Assembly: GCA_008508345.1 (NCBI GenBank)
Contig: QNGE01001720.1
Coordinates: 42,339 to 106,338, forward strand
Length of the DNA stretch: 64,000 nucleotides
Source: Paragonimus westermani
Lineage: Eukaryota > Platyhelminthes > Trematoda > Plagiorchiida > Troglotrematidae
Direction: 5' to 3'
Under the pieces are notes generated by a model. The model was not told where the DNA came from. It saw only the letters and a list, made by a program, of their open reading frames with translations, and ran no database searches. Below are positions 24,096 to 37,200 of this stretch, piece after piece (positions within the stretch are counted from its first letter, which is position 1; every line of letters starts with the position of its first letter). Made by a program: the position numbers and the translations under genes.

Positions 24096-25496
24096 ACTCA
24101 TTTTCCAACATCGTTGAATGCTACGAAAGATATGTAATGCCTAGCTCTGTATCACAAGCCACCCTCTTGTTTTGAATATGAGTGCTCCTTACTCATAAAC
24201 TTGCGTGTAACCCCAAGCTGTCCTTCAACAGATTTTGACCACTTTGCACATTCCGCTGACTATGCACATTCGTTTGAGTCTATTTTGTTTCTTGATGCCG
24301 TTGATTACAACCACTTTGACACTAATTAGTCTATGCGTATGGGACAGATTGATATATCTCAATCATGTGTTTACCAACGACAAAAAGCTAGGTGTCTTGA
24401 AGAAGTGTGCACCAACTGGCAAATCGGAACACCCTTTGATAAAAATGGTTGACGGTCACATAACACAAAACAAAACACGTGGAGTATATATCGAAAACAA
24501 GTCACACAATATCAAAACGAGATAACCATCTGCAGATAAGATTTTGAGACTCAAAAGAAAGGCTGTTTTCTAAGGACCCTTATGCTTCATCGAAGGTGGG
24601 GCAATCCGACAGGTAGGAAACGTTTTCAAACTAACTTAATGGATGTCTTGGCATAGGTTATCGTTGGGAACTTGGTCAGGCAATCGAGTTCCGTTCGCAA
24701 CAATCTAAGTAACTGTATAAAGGAAAGTCACACCTAGTAGTTGACCGTCTGACGGCAAATTAACTGAAAATCTTTCCATACACCATTACATTTAGTAAAG
24801 CGTTTGGTTCACCGTTGCGTTTTCCGTGAATGGTGATATCATGCCCCTGTTCGGTTCACAGGCTCCCTAACTAAATATCTTATGCGTGCGCCGTTCTCTA
24901 AAGCACCACATTCTGTCACAGTCCCCGCAAATACCTGCTGATCATTCACATCTAGTACTTAACCAACATGCTTCTTAAAAAGTCACTCGCTGTATGAATG
25001 TTTACAGTAGGCACCTCATTGTTTCCGCTTTTAACAAACAGATTACTGGAACCAAATGTGGAAAAATGTCTGTTAACATAACTCGAATCATTATTTACTT
25101 TGCTTTATTCTCATGTGCATATATATATATACATTGCATATAAAACAAGCTGGCTGTAGGGTGTAGATGATCAGTGGACCTTCCAACCAACCAGTCCTTA
25201 CTCATAAACGTGTTTTCCTGTCTCCTCTTTCTTTAACTCTGTTCTGTCTAACTCAATATTTAGAGTCCGAATCCATTTCTCATACACTCACCTATTCAAA
25301 CATCGTTTACCAAACTCATTAATTCTCTTAACCAACCAATGAACACGGCTTTTCTGAGTGAACTGACTAACCTAGTGAATACGTCCTCCTAATCATTACC
25401 ATATCTGTTCACGACCGCCTATTCCTCCCAATCAGTCTTTTTGACTTCCTTCTTTTCTGTACGGTCCACACAAACGTACTCGCGAAAAGTGATAAA

Positions 25497-25580
25497 CTGA
25501 CTGAGAATAACACAACGTTACGAGCAAGTTGTAATACTTTATGTTTCAACCACCCCGGATGGCCTTCCTCAGGAGTGTTG
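25497..25580 (-). repeat. terminal piece of the AACACAACG repeat family, copy 2
   Basis: Plus-strand string GAGAATAACACAACGTTACG then AGCAAGTTGTAATAC is shared with 5463-5500 and 47296-47330. This copy extends into CCACCCCGGATGGCCTTCCT. It follows a 300-bp pyrimidine-rich stretch (25180-25480). Read on the minus strand it contains CTGAGGA and GAAAC boxes, discussed in the findings. Confidence 0.7.
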
Positions 25581-26078
25581 TCACTCAGGGCAATGTTCTT
25601 CAGTGCGGTTGCCTGTTGTTTTCCATTGCCGAAATAAACCTATACATGCGCGTTGCCAGTCCACTAAATGAGCATATAGAACCGGAAATCGATGTCATCA
25701 ACCATGGGTACTGCGGGTTAAATGGCCTACCCGCCATGCGCGAAAGAACCATATGCTGCAGATATTCACAATTCCGTTAATTTTTGCTACTGGCGGACCC
25801 ACCAACAACACGCGATGCCAGTTAAGGTTAAAAACCAGTGCCTGTTATTTAAATTGAAAATGGTCATTTCAATTGCTCGATGAGAGCAAGAGCCACCTGT
25901 TTTTACATAGGCCCATTGAGGAACAGCGACTTCAACTTACAATACGCGGCGATCTGATACTTTATTAGTTCGACAATCGTTTAGGCTCTAGGCGGGCGCA
26001 AGTACAAACAAAGGGAGAGAATTTATGTTCGGCACAATTGAACCATATCATGACAAAGTTTGGATTTCGTAAACCTAC

Positions 26079-26159
26079 TTGTAAATTCCTTTCGGAGTTC
26101 CGGTGCCAGAAGCGAGACGGGAAATCGCCCGGAAAAATCCATGATGGCTGTATTCGCCT
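26079..26159 (-). CDS. exon of the SOWAH-like gene, last ankyrin unit
   Basis: An 81-nt exon between a strong acceptor (CCCCCCTTGTCTGTGTGCCACAG) and donor ACAA|GTAGGT. It begins with AG, completing a Lys codon with the A left by the 31510-31438 exon, and leaves an A that makes Ile with the TC of the 9023-8476 exon. It encodes ANTAIMDFSGRFP and then VSLLAPELRKEFT. The D-x-SGR-x-P pattern is a common form of the second half of an ankyrin unit and matches the last unit in SOWAH proteins. Phase agreement on both sides is the main support. Another frame is also open here, but it does not fit the neighbours. Confidence 0.75.
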
Positions 26160-26790
26160 CTGTGGCACACAGACAAGGGGGGAATACAATGAATATAACT
26201 GACAAAACCAGTTAAAACGAGTGATCATTTTTTTAAAAAAAATGAGTCAGTAAAAAGACTGGAAATGTTTAAAAGCAAGTAAGGAGGTGAGGTAAACTTA
26301 CGCAAGAAACTATACGTCACGCAATGAGTAACAAAGAACGAGTTATTGACTACAAACTCTAGTCATACACGACAACGTTGCCAACCGAAGGTGGTCACTG
26401 TCCCCTAACACACCCCAAGTCAGGAGTCTCCTATCGAAGCCCTTGAATAGAAAATGCAAGTTATACCTGACCATTCCGTCGTTGTTTTTAGCTCAACTAA
26501 ACAAGTGAAGACAGAACACGTCGTAACAAGCGTTGGATAACACACGAGATGTGTGTCAGCCGATGAAGCCTGTGGAATGAGACTTTCCAGCTCAGTGGTC
26601 GACAGTCTGGCCATTTCGAAGACGCAGACGAATTTCGTCAGTGTTATCGTGCTGTTCCCTCCTTAAAGTGAGGACGCTCCGCAAACACCAGGGGTTGAAA
26701 ACACACACTCCCTGGGCATCATTTAGGAGGAAAGGTCAGGTTTCGTAATGCCGTAAAATTGCTCATAGTACCGTTATGCAATTGATCTTT

Positions 26791-27017
26791 AAGATGAAGG
26801 ACATGGGTCGTCGGTATATATATATATATATATATATATAAATTAATCAAAAAAGAGGGTAGACACTGAGTGGTGAACGATTTATTGTGACGTTTCAAAT
26901 CCACACTAGGATCCGTTATCAAAGACACATTTATTTGTTTGATAACGGATCCTAGTGTGGATTTGAAACGTCACAATAAATCGTTCACCACTCAGTGTCT
27001 ACCCTCTTTTTTGATTA

Positions 27018-27054
<37 letters not shown>

Positions 27055-27076
27055 GACGACCCATGTCCTTCATCTT
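26791..27076. repeat. long foldback (about 135-bp arms, 14-nt loop) with internal TA tract
   Basis: Left arm 26791-26923 and right arm 26938-27076 are reverse complements apart from TA-tract length (about 24 against 32 nt). The loop is 26924-26937. Arms start AAGATGAAGGACATGGGTCG and end GATCCGTTATCAAA. TTTTTTGATTAATTTA, present inside the right arm, recurs just outside it (27075-27090), suggesting nested or repeated duplication. Confidence 0.9.
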
Positions 27077-27799
27077 TTTTGATTAATTTAAATATGCTAC
27101 CTGAGCTGCAGACATTCTCGTTGATATATATATATATATCGAGCAGAAAAGAAACTGGGCCTCCTTGTTACAATCAACCTAAGATGTTAAGGGCTGGTGG
27201 CTAAACACAGTAACTCGGAAACTAGGAAGAGGGCTGACCACAAACTGCTATAAGAATACCATCATACTCTCCGAACGCGTTCATTCCAGTTAGGCAGTCC
27301 GGAGGTGTACGCTTCAAGTGAATCACAGGCCTCTCCGAAGTCCAGCACTTGCATACTCCCTCCATACCACGCTCCTTAGTCAGTCCTTTTATCGATGTAT
27401 GTCTGCTTTCCTGCGGGACACATTCTTCGCCAGTTGATTTACCTGTTTTGTTGTCGGATTGTGCTTTTTCAAGATCCCCGAAACATGTTGAGTTGAGATT
27501 CTCCTTGAGCAACTTGTTCACTTTATTGATTCTCATCATTTAACAGTGTGCAACATTTCGGAAAAAATTCTTCTTCTGGCAAAGCCCACTCCTTTGTTCA
27601 GATGTTTCCAAACTAATTTCTACACCGTCCACTAGACCCCGGTACAAACATTCATTTGCATGCACTCGGTATTGCTAATCTTTCGCTACGCCCTATTTAG
27701 TCCGACCTCTGCACAAATTCAACCTTCTTATTTTTGAAGTGGTCACAAAACTACGTCAGTAGTTTCCTCGATTTAGTAATACTATTTTTATCACTAGGG

Positions 27800-27910
27800 C
27801 ATTAAGCTCACTTAATTAGTTGTCCTCTATTTTCTGAAAATGTGAGCATGTAAAGAGCTGAAAGTTCATCTCTCGGGGTTCATAAAGCGTACTATTGGCT
27901 TGGCTTGACC
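27800..27910 (+). repeat. diverged direct repeat, copy 1
   Basis: Shares TTCATCTCTCGG, GTACTATTG and the flanking order with 28920-29028, about 1.1 kb downstream in the same orientation. Confidence 0.5.
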
Positions 27911-28863
27911 TTTGATACGAGTTTCGGTGTTCCAGCATCCGGAGAATGATAACGATGCTATTAATGTAGAGAGAGGATACCTAGCCAGGTTCTCGTTCAT
28001 ATGACTTTTTGCAAACTACATTTTGTGACAGTTGACAGTGGCATCCGTAAAGAATGTTCGGTTTCACAGGCCACTAATTATTATCCTCAGTGTACCATGT
28101 AACCGTCTAACCGTAGGCGTTTGTTACACTTGAGGCACATAATCGAATGCATACTGTGATGGTAGAATATGCCAAGACAGGCTACATCTTCTGTCATTAG
28201 CCGTCATCTTTCTGAGCAGAACACTGAATCTTACACCATCAATTAACTGTCGCGTAAGCGGGATGTAACAGGACAGAGTATGCCATTCTGAAAATCAACA
28301 CTTTCAGATTATAGGTGCGCTTCACCTTGGCCAGAATATAAAGTGCTAGCGTCGTCAACTACTCGACAGTTGTTAACTTGTCAGCTTCAGTTGAACCTCG
28401 AACAGACCTTTCGAATAAGGTACACAGAGAGTCTGTACAGTGGAAGAATTGTTCATAACACTTACATCGTCCTCTTAGTAACAAGATTACGAAACTGAAT
28501 AATTACGTGATGTTTCCACTTCAGAGCGCCTACTCAGTGGTGATACGTACTGGTCTGCAAAACAATGCCGAAAAAAGGATGACTGCAATGTTGGTCGGTG
28601 TCTCTTTGGTTCACCTGTCGATGAAACCACCCACGACTTGTTCACTATCAGCTCCTTAAGAGAGACTTGTGGATGGCTCTCTTACTTTTATTCAAAATTC
28701 ACTCACGCTTAACCCTTAAGGCTCTTGCCTATCTTGTTTGTTCCAACTGTACGCACCCAGTCATACTAGTCCTCCTGTTATTCACCATTTGGCTCGACTT
28801 CCACACAAATCCAATTTTCTCATTCTCTAATTACTCACGAGATTGAATCAATAGCGGTTTTAT

Positions 28864-28914
28864 CGATTTATTATTATTATTATTATCATCACCATTATCG
28901 TTATTATCGTTATG
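28864..28914. repeat. TTA/TCA-rich microsatellite
   Basis: Imperfect array of ATT, ATC and GTT triplets. Confidence 0.85.
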
Positions 28915-28919
28915 TTGTG

Positions 28920-29028
28920 ACCCAAGCACATTTAGTTAATCAGCCTATATAACTGGATGTGTATATATGAAAACCTGAAGATTCATCTCTCGGAGTGCGT
29001 AAAACGTACTATTGACTCGACTTGGTCA
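28920..29028 (+). repeat. diverged direct repeat, copy 2
   Basis: Contains GATTCATCTCTCGGAG and AACGTACTATTGACTCGACT, matching copy 1 at 27800-27910. The pair could be two insertions of one repeat or the diverged ends of one element. Confidence 0.5.
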
Positions 29029-30029
29029 AAAGGGTTTTACGGAATTACCACTTGTCGATCAACGTGCATTCATAACAAACTTGAATGAAAAAAGGCAGAT
29101 CGGACGAGATTTGTGAGGCAGAAGACGATAATCCATTGTGTATCTAAACTCTGGCTGCGGTTTTTTATGATGGAATGCTTTGAGTATGCCGATATACTGC
29201 TCAGGTTCAACACAATCACACAGAAACTCTAAGTTATGCTCTATCAACCGAATAGATAGTTTTTCAGGTGTCTCGAAAGACGAGCGACGAACGTTTTTAG
29301 ATGTTGTTGACTTCTAACAGTTGATAAAATGCAAAAGCCTGATCAAAGCAAAACTGCCCTCAGAGCAGAACTTGAACTGCTCGCAAAGTGTTGGAATTGA
29401 TCTTCGAAATATCACGGCGGCTAGCAGCTGCAACGCGGTCGAAATCAGACTTAGCTGTTGATTATTGTCACATACTTTACGAACGCTTTTCTTGCCGACA
29501 GAAACGACTGTAACAGTCTCAACCATGTGGGGTTATTTCTTAAAAAAAAGCCTTCACAGTGACATAGTTGGCTTCTTAATTAAGACAGAGTTCGGAGGAA
29601 GTTCTTCTGGGCCAGCCGTCTTTTTACGTTTTAGAGGTCTAAGCTCTTTCAAACCTGGGGCTTCGGATGAAAGCAAGACGTTTAAGAGTCAGGATACATT
29701 TGTACAGCCGTGAGACGGAATCAGCAGTGCAGACGGCCAGTTGAATTGTTATTCGAAGCGCTCCACCAAGCATTTCATTCACAGTTGTGAATGACTTCAC
29801 GATCAACTTCACAGACTGTCTACCTCACATCTGATAACATGCCGGAAGTGGTTCGAATCAGTTGGAATAACTCCCAGAAATCACCAGTTGAGACGGAAAA
29901 CACTATGTGCTCTAGCCGCTAGGCCCATCGGTAACCTTTACAATTGCTTTCTGAGTTTAAATTTAGCTGTTCTGTGAGAGGAATTGTGTTCGCATCCAGA
30001 GGAAGTTTTCCAGCGGGTACCAAGAGACT

Positions 30030-30085
30030 CGAGAGAGAGAGAGAGAGAGACGAGACCTGGTAACTAGCAAACAAACAAACAAACA
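30030..30085. repeat. (GA)n and (AAAC)n simple repeats
   Basis: GAGAGAGAGAGAGAGAGA runs from about 30034 to 30049, and AAAC repeated four times follows at about 30069-30084. Confidence 0.85.
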
Positions 30086-31437
30086 GTAGTGATGTATTAA
30101 GTGATACACACTTTACGTTGTGTGTTGCGAATTCGCACCCAACAAGCTCCCACATCCTCAGATGGTAGATTAGTAAATCTAAGGGTCAACAACGTCTTGT
30201 AGTTCTTTAGCGTTCAACTTCATTCAGTTATGGACGTCGTTGTAAAGATCTCTCAGCATGAATTGCACGTTCAGCACAAACAAGTACGTCGCTAGAGTCT
30301 AAGAAGGTGTCCGAGATTGGATTAGGGTTCTCCATGCAAACTCGTCAGCTATAACGGACAGACAGACTGTTTACTGGAGACCACGCTTGATTAGGCGACG
30401 GGAATCGCCAGGTGACCTGTTGGTATTTAGAATGCCAAAAGCCGGCGCTCGTCAGGAAGAGGTTGCCATCTACAGAAAACTGTAACAGAAGCTCACTGCT
30501 ATCAACGCAGAGATCAGCTACGAAAAGATGATTATGGGAAGAAAGTTAGACTGCCATAGAGTTAGATCTGAGGTCACCATATAGGTGTTCAATGCGATCC
30601 CGAATTCGAGGCCAGAAGGTCTTCGAAAGGACACACGTAAATCCACATTGTGAGTCAGTAAGCAGCGACAAGAGTTTCAATACACTGTTACAGTCCTGAA
30701 CGTGGGTTTCAGTAGGACAACAGACGTCAATGACGATAGATTCTAGAGCGCGAACTGCATATGCGTTCGGACAGTGCGTATGAAATACGTGAGCCATTTG
30801 GACTCGACAATCACTGACTTTTTGCAAGATTGTGCGAAACAGAAATTGGGCAGATATAATGCTTGTCTACATTATTTACCGAACTCAAAATCAACTATAA
30901 TCTCCAGTGCTAGCTTTGAGGAGTCCCCAACTTTGCAAGTATCCCTCACAGTCACTGGTTTCTCTATATCGTGCAATTCACCAGTATACTGATGTAAGTG
31001 GATGACTGGGATCTTAATAGACAGGTTTATCTATCTCCTAAACTTCGATGAGTTGCCAAATTGGCTTCCAATTAGCATCTATCACACAGGTCAATCATTT
31101 AAACCATATCACAAACACAAACAATCTCTGAATCCGGCAGGAAAACTTAGGTAGAGGCAACATGAAGACGTATCTGAAAACAGAAAATCCACAGGAATTC
31201 TATCAACAGAACCACACAAAAATTTTCACAGCGAGGTATAGAACTCTATGGGGTGCGTCATTTGTGGACATCAAGATTGTAGTAGGTGCCTGTGGAAAAT
31301 ATTCTCTATATAAATGACCAAACAAACAATATGTACAGAAAGGCTTAATCAAGAAGGGCAAATGGTGAGTATTATGAGAGGAACGAGTGAAAGCCGTTCG
31401 AAGCACCAAATATCTAACCGAAAATGAGTAAACTCAC

Positions 31438-31510
31438 TGAACTCTTCCACCAAAAGACGAATGGCAATTGACTGTGAGAACAGTACTGCCACGTGAAGCG
31501 GTGTTTGGCC
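31438..31510 (-). CDS. exon of the SOWAH-like gene, ankyrin repeat (GQTPLH)
   Basis: A 73-nt exon with acceptor TTTGCTTTCTTGCTCAG and donor TTCA|GTGAGT. It starts in phase 0 and leaves one base. It encodes GQTPLHVAVLF, then SQSIAIRLLVEEF, which is a textbook ankyrin unit (G-x-TPLH-x-A, helix, hydrophobic LL). It joins the VDARSR end of the 48054-47962 exon to give the usual turn between units. Ankyrin units mediate protein binding; no partner can be inferred. Confidence 0.9.
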
Positions 31511-33475
31511 CTGAGCAAGAAAGCAAATTGGCCAAAAAATGAAAGCAATGGCAGACTTCAACTGAACAGCCACTGAGGAAGCAAACCACGATGAGACCAA
31601 CGCACATCTGGCAGACTTGCACAACATAGTCATATATATATCATCTATATTGTATCTACTGTTGGCATGTGGACATACAGATTTCGAAAGAACCAGTGTG
31701 TTGACCTATTTGTTTCAGTCCTGTGCAGCTTGCCTACCATAACGGTTGAAGTCAGCAGCAGTTATGCACGAGATAACATTATTGATGCTGTTAATAAAAA
31801 CTGGACGGCGATACGTACATTGATGTCCCCACACCAGTTAAATCCAAGCTAAGTGCTTCTAGAGAAAGAGTACAATAACACATCTTTAGAGCCACGACGA
31901 GATCAGAGCAATTAATCACACATACTGTTGGGCCCTGCAGATACCCGTCTTTTAAGTGACAGTACACATTACTAATTCCTATTATACCTGCTACTTCGGT
32001 ATGGAAGTCTGTAATATACACGACTTCTCCACAGTCTCGAATGATAGGAATAAAGCGCGTTGCTTATCAACAATAACAGCAATAAACTAATGGTTTATGC
32101 CAATACTTATCTACAATACAACGATGAACAGAAGAAAACCAAGCCCCGGCTAGGAAAGAATAGAGGAGAGGAACCTAGGTAATAAAAGAAATTATGTCCA
32201 AACACAACGTTAAACATCACCACAGACAGCAGCACGCTGATACTAAACTGCCACAATTGTATGTGGGCTGAGATACTGGTAGGACGCCCAGACCTAGACA
32301 GGAGAACGATTGGAGTTCTCAACCAGTCGTCCATTCTCGCTGTGATGAAAAAGCGGTCTGAACACAAACATTCAACATCGAGGTACCCACACCTTATGCG
32401 CAAAAAACCGAATTATGGGTACAAGTAGGACATCATCAAAAAGACAGCCTCCATATGACATTTATTGCCATCTATCATTAAGTGCGCTTTATAACCCCCT
32501 ACACTACACATGACAGACAAACTATGGCAACATTCAGGCAACTAACTTAGACTGGGCACCATCAAGCCTAAAATACACGGTCACCGACTCTGCGAGTTGT
32601 AAAAGCCACAGGTCAGAACGCGAATAACGCTTTGATGATTTACTTCATTTCTCTACGCCACGTCATCACTTGCCCACCAACTCCTTCCCCGCCTACCGTA
32701 GCAGGGGCAAAAAGTACCCAGTGTGACAGACGAAATAAACTATCAGCTGAACGAAGAAGATAGCCAGACCTTAAAATAGGAAAGAGACGGAAGCGTGATG
32801 GGAATTACGTTAGGTTTACATCACTCACACTAACAGACGTTTGCCATCACACCACAGATAAAATCGACTGTGGGCTGAATACAGTCAACCACTTTGAACC
32901 TACGAAGAACACACAGTTTGTTCGCTAAATTCAGTACAGAAAGCAAAGATAATATATAAAAAAAAACTTTGTTGATGGCAGATCTATAAAAAGGGGGTTA
33001 GCACATTGCAGGAAACTGAACTGAGCTAAACATACTTGACTGTGTAGCATTTATGACGACACTTAATGGACGGAGGAGGAAAAATGGATTCTCACAAAAA
33101 AAATTGCTAGACAACTTACATTCTACGCGAATTCGAGATGCCGTCCGACATGAAACGAGAGAGAAAAAGATGAGTTAATAAGAAGCAATGTTTGTGCGTG
33201 GGACAGAAGCCTAACGACGATGAAAAAAGACATTGTATACGCATCAATGCCGACTGTGCGCCTCACACCCGTGCCAGGAATCAAGTGGCGTTCTGATTAG
33301 CCGCGCCTTCAACGATCAATGGCTCATTCTTCCACGCACTTAAAAATGAGGCAATATGGTATGCATTTCTCCACATTCATGTGTTCTCCTTACCGCTGTT
33401 ATTACCCTTAAGGCTTACTGCTGGTGGCACCCGATTAGAGGTACACACTGGCATCGCGTTAAACGAACCTATCTG

Positions 33476-34271
33476 ATGGCTTCTAATCAGCAACCTCCGA
33501 AATCCTATTGGCGTGACGCTGCCATACAGCCAACCGGAAATGACTAGACAGTGGAAAACTACATTTACAATTTACTTGGATTTGCTATCGACTGGTACTA
33601 ATTACAGTGAAAACCAGAAGTTGAAGCCGCTTCGTCATTTGCTGGGCAATGAAGGACAGTCACTTCGACGCACTTGACTTGCAGTCAAAAATTTCGCTAA
33701 ACGACCTCGTTACACTTGTTCGAGAATGGGGATGCAGATCGAACGTATACACAGAAAGATTCAAGTTTTGCCAGTTAAAACAGGACGCTCTGGAACCGTT
33801 GGGGCAGTTTATATCCCGTCTTACCCGAGCAGTCCGATCACGTGATTATCTGAATATCTCAAAGAATAAGCTCGAAGGTGTTATGCTGACCCAACAACCC
33901 ATCGCTGGAATAAAAAATAATCACACCCGTGAAACATTATTTGCCGAGTAAACAACAAAGTTATCCTGGGACCGTGCTGTTGGCCTTGACAGGATTAAGT
34001 CGTCAGCAGTTGAACACTCGTGTCCAGTGGAAAAAAGCACAGTCCTGACATCAGCAAAAACACAGCGTTCCTTTCCCACACCATTGATAACTTCTTCAAT
34101 GTGTATCGTTGTGCAGCAGCCGACATAAGGCAGACTCTCAGACATGTCCGGCTCATAAACTTGACTGCAGTTGCTGCCGCAAACGAGGACGTTTTGCTCG
34201 ACTCTGCAGGTCCCGTCAAGTGGCGTAAACGATTCAAGATACCCCGGGTGATGACTCGCTATCGTTATTGA
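33476..34271 (+). pseudogene. Gag relic of an LTR retrotransposon
   Basis: Broken frames read MASNQQPPKSYWRDAA, then after a frame change DALDLQSKISLNDLV (33662 onward) and FKFCQLKQDALEPLGQFISR, a typical capsid segment. After a stop comes LSWDRAVGLDRIKSS, the usual segment before the nucleocapsid. Near 34110-34207 are two zinc-knuckle remnants: DHKADSQTC and CSCCRKRGRFARLC (34166-34207), the latter with its His replaced by Arg. No protease, RT, integrase or LTRs were recognised. Ty3/gypsy is the likeliest class, by inference only. Confidence 0.7.
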
Positions 34272-37200
34272 CAGAACACATTTAATCAATACGCAAAAAG
34301 ATGCTATGAAAATTCAGTTTCAGCAATCATATCGAAGTTAAACCGTAAACTTCTTGCGCAAAAAGTGAGCTAAAGGACAAGTAATTGATGTACTATGAGT
34401 GGTCTCTCAAGTCACGTGCTCTCATTGACTGAACCGCACTGAGTGACCTTTTATTTAATTGGTTTGAGAATAGAAGAGGCGTAAGACCTGAACAAACTGC
34501 TTTCAGCAACATGATACACACGAGGCACAGTAACGATCCTGTTAACTTCAATCGATAAAGAAGGTGGCAAAATGATGACAAAAGTACACGTCGGAAGGAT
34601 AACTGTGAAGCTTAAAAGAACGCTTAGAAATAGGCTAGTAAACAAGAAACATTGAACACTGGAAGTCTGATGACTTCATTGTGTTATAATTTTCATTAAT
34701 TCACTACCTGATATTCAAAACTCATATTATGATAACGTACCTGAAAGAGCTTGAATCTCATTTAATGCGAGAACATGAAAAACATCCGTAAAATTATATA
34801 AAATTAAAAAACACAACAATGTTGACCACGTTCCAAGCGCGCTTAAAACAGTGAGCCAATTGAAAAACATTCCCTAGAGTGCAAAACACTACTCCATATT
34901 ACACTGCTTAACTTGATACTTTGTTAGCCGAGATTTACTGGGTTCGAATCTCCGTTAATTAGCTTTTACAGAACTGAGAAGCATGAAGGTAGGTCGGCCT
35001 GCGTGAAGCCATGTTTCAGTATGACAGCAAACGTTGGAGGTGATAACGCCAACAAATATGTGAGGTTTCTAACCCTTCAGTACGAACCGCATATAAATAA
35101 TGTCGTACACCACAAAGTAATTTTTCACCATTGTATAAGAGCCGTATACCAGTCGCAATAAGCAGAAAGTGACCAACAGAGTACATAACAATTTAGATGA
35201 CTTACAATAAGTTGAGGTAATGAGAACATCCTTCGTACACGCAAATCCATATCATCAGTAATATAAAGTAGTCATATTACTCGTTGTGTTGCTTTTGCAT
35301 CGATCGGGTTTTACGAAAGTAAAATCCGTTCCTCTGATGAAATGCTTTGCGCATCCAGTGGCATGATTCCATTTTCAAGGGGGCGCCACACAACTAAATT
35401 TTGTCGTGACTTAATGCATTTTTGCTGTGATACAGGTTTACACTCTAAGATAGACTTCCATGAGGCAACTGTGTTGACCACTGCGACGTTACACTTACGT
35501 TATGTGGGATCGACTAATCACACACAGTCCGATCAAACTGATTGGAGAGTTAGCCACTGCTTTCCAACTCTAAATCCAAAGGCCAACACTTTTCAGTCGA
35601 ACGGAAAACTCCTAGTTTAATTGAAATTCAGAATAATACTTCCATAAGTTAAGTTAACGGGAATTTGGCTGAACACCATTTGTCTGGTCATGGTGTTCAA
35701 ATACGGACAGACTTTCCCTAGATCCTTTTCGAGTCTACCGCTTCTGTTTAAAGGGACCTGGCTAAGCAGCCTAGCTCAAGGTGAAACCTATGAACAGACG
35801 AGAATCGTGTTCAATATAAATGAACGGACACTCCAACTACTCTTCGATGAAAAAGAAAGTAAAACTAAAGCTCCGATGAAAACTAACTACTTGTTGGTTA
35901 TTAGTAAGACAATTTGTTATTTATTTTTGTATCGCAGCCGGTATGTGACACAGGGTAGGTCGGACGGTGGCAAACCAAGCGACTGGCATAACCGCAAACT
36001 CAGTAATACCACACCCAGCATGGCCGGGACATAATAAGAGAATGATTGTAAAATCAATCCATGGGAAGTAGGAAGAGAAGAAATAGTGCTGACCTCAGTT
36101 ACGGCAATTGTTCTCATATTAATAAGGTAGACGTAAATCAACTTTGACTGCATCAGCCGCAAAAAGATAGACTTCCTAGCCTTTGTCTGCGTCCGAAAGC
36201 TGCAAACAAATATGAGCGATACTCGATTTCCGAATATGAGTGGATGGACTCCAACGGACAACACCAAGTTTGTTTCTGTTCGAAGTATGTACAGCTGTTT
36301 AAAGAACCCTCCCCACTCTACACAGTCCATTTTGTTCGTTATGATGCCATCAGGCTGGTGTGCTGGCCTGGGGTTAGCCGACCAAGTGGACCCTTTGTGA
36401 ACCAGGTGTGCTCTCACCTAGTGGACATTGGGGCCGTCTGTCCGCAGTTCGGGTGACCTGGTTGAAAACAACTGCCATTTGACCGAGTTTTTTTGTAACA
36501 AACACTGCCTACATCGTCACACGAAGATGTGTGCTCAGTGAACTAAATAAGGGAGATGTCAACTTTCCAGCCGCTGCAATCAAGTGTCTGGGAAGTAATC
36601 AAAACGGTTTAAGGGTAAATATGTGCTACATTTGGGAAGGTTTAAGAATATCGTAATGTCGAAGCGAAGACGATCTGAACGAAACTCATTCTAATCCTTT
36701 CTAATGACATTTAATCGTTTCTTTGCAAAGAACGTTTGTTGTTGGTCTGCTTATAAAGAAGACTGTCAAAAGGTAGGATAGCCGTATAATTTTGATGCGA
36801 GGTAAACACTTTAGTCAGTAAGATAACCCCTGCCTCAACGCCCCAAGCAATCTGGATTCAATAACCTCTAACAGTTCGAGGAGCTGAGAGATACCATTTT
36901 ATCAGATTCCACGTTGTAAGTGCAAATAAATCACGCCTCGATTATTCACACAAGATTCAGTAACGAAATCAATTGATAAGGATACGTTAAAATAGTACGA
37001 AAGCGGAAAGGGACCAACTAGCAACAGCAGTGTTCCGAGTTAGTTAAATACCTAGAAGTGGATGCAATGAGTTGACCGGACCAATTAGGTCAAAAACAAT
37101 AACGCTGAAACAATGTAGACACACACGTGGTTAACAACCTTTGCTGCATGTTAATTATGAAATTATATTTAAATGCCCACCACACATCTGGATGCTGTTA

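Larger units (their letters stand above)
9024..26078 (-). other. intron of the SOWAH-like gene (about 17 kb)
   Basis: It hosts the LINE (10.6-14.7 kb), the Penelope-like fragment (16.5-17.4 kb), a TA microsatellite (17981-18014) and SINE-like repeats at 19485-19790 and 23920-24095. The terminal repeat piece at 25497-25580 also lies here. I see nothing recognisable in 9024-10600, 14670-16540, 18015-19480, 19800-23900 and 24100-25490. Confidence 0.6.
26160..31437 (-). other. intron of the SOWAH-like gene (about 5.3 kb)
   Basis: It contains the foldback at 26791-27076, several short TA runs (for example 27123-27138), a diverged direct repeat pair (27800-27910 and 28920-29028), a TTA/ATC microsatellite (28864-28914) and GA and AAAC runs (30030-30085). 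A long minus-strand open stretch at 27222-27539 does not fit the gene by phase. Nothing else is recognised. Confidence 0.6.

Noticed and set aside
27222..27539. A 105-codon minus-strand open frame of protein-like content
   Set aside because: Poor acceptor, and its phases do not fit between the flanking ankyrin exons, which already join directly.
35917..36417. A 166-codon minus-strand open frame
   Set aside because: No splice borders, no recognisable domain, normal intronic base composition; likely chance or repeat-derived.
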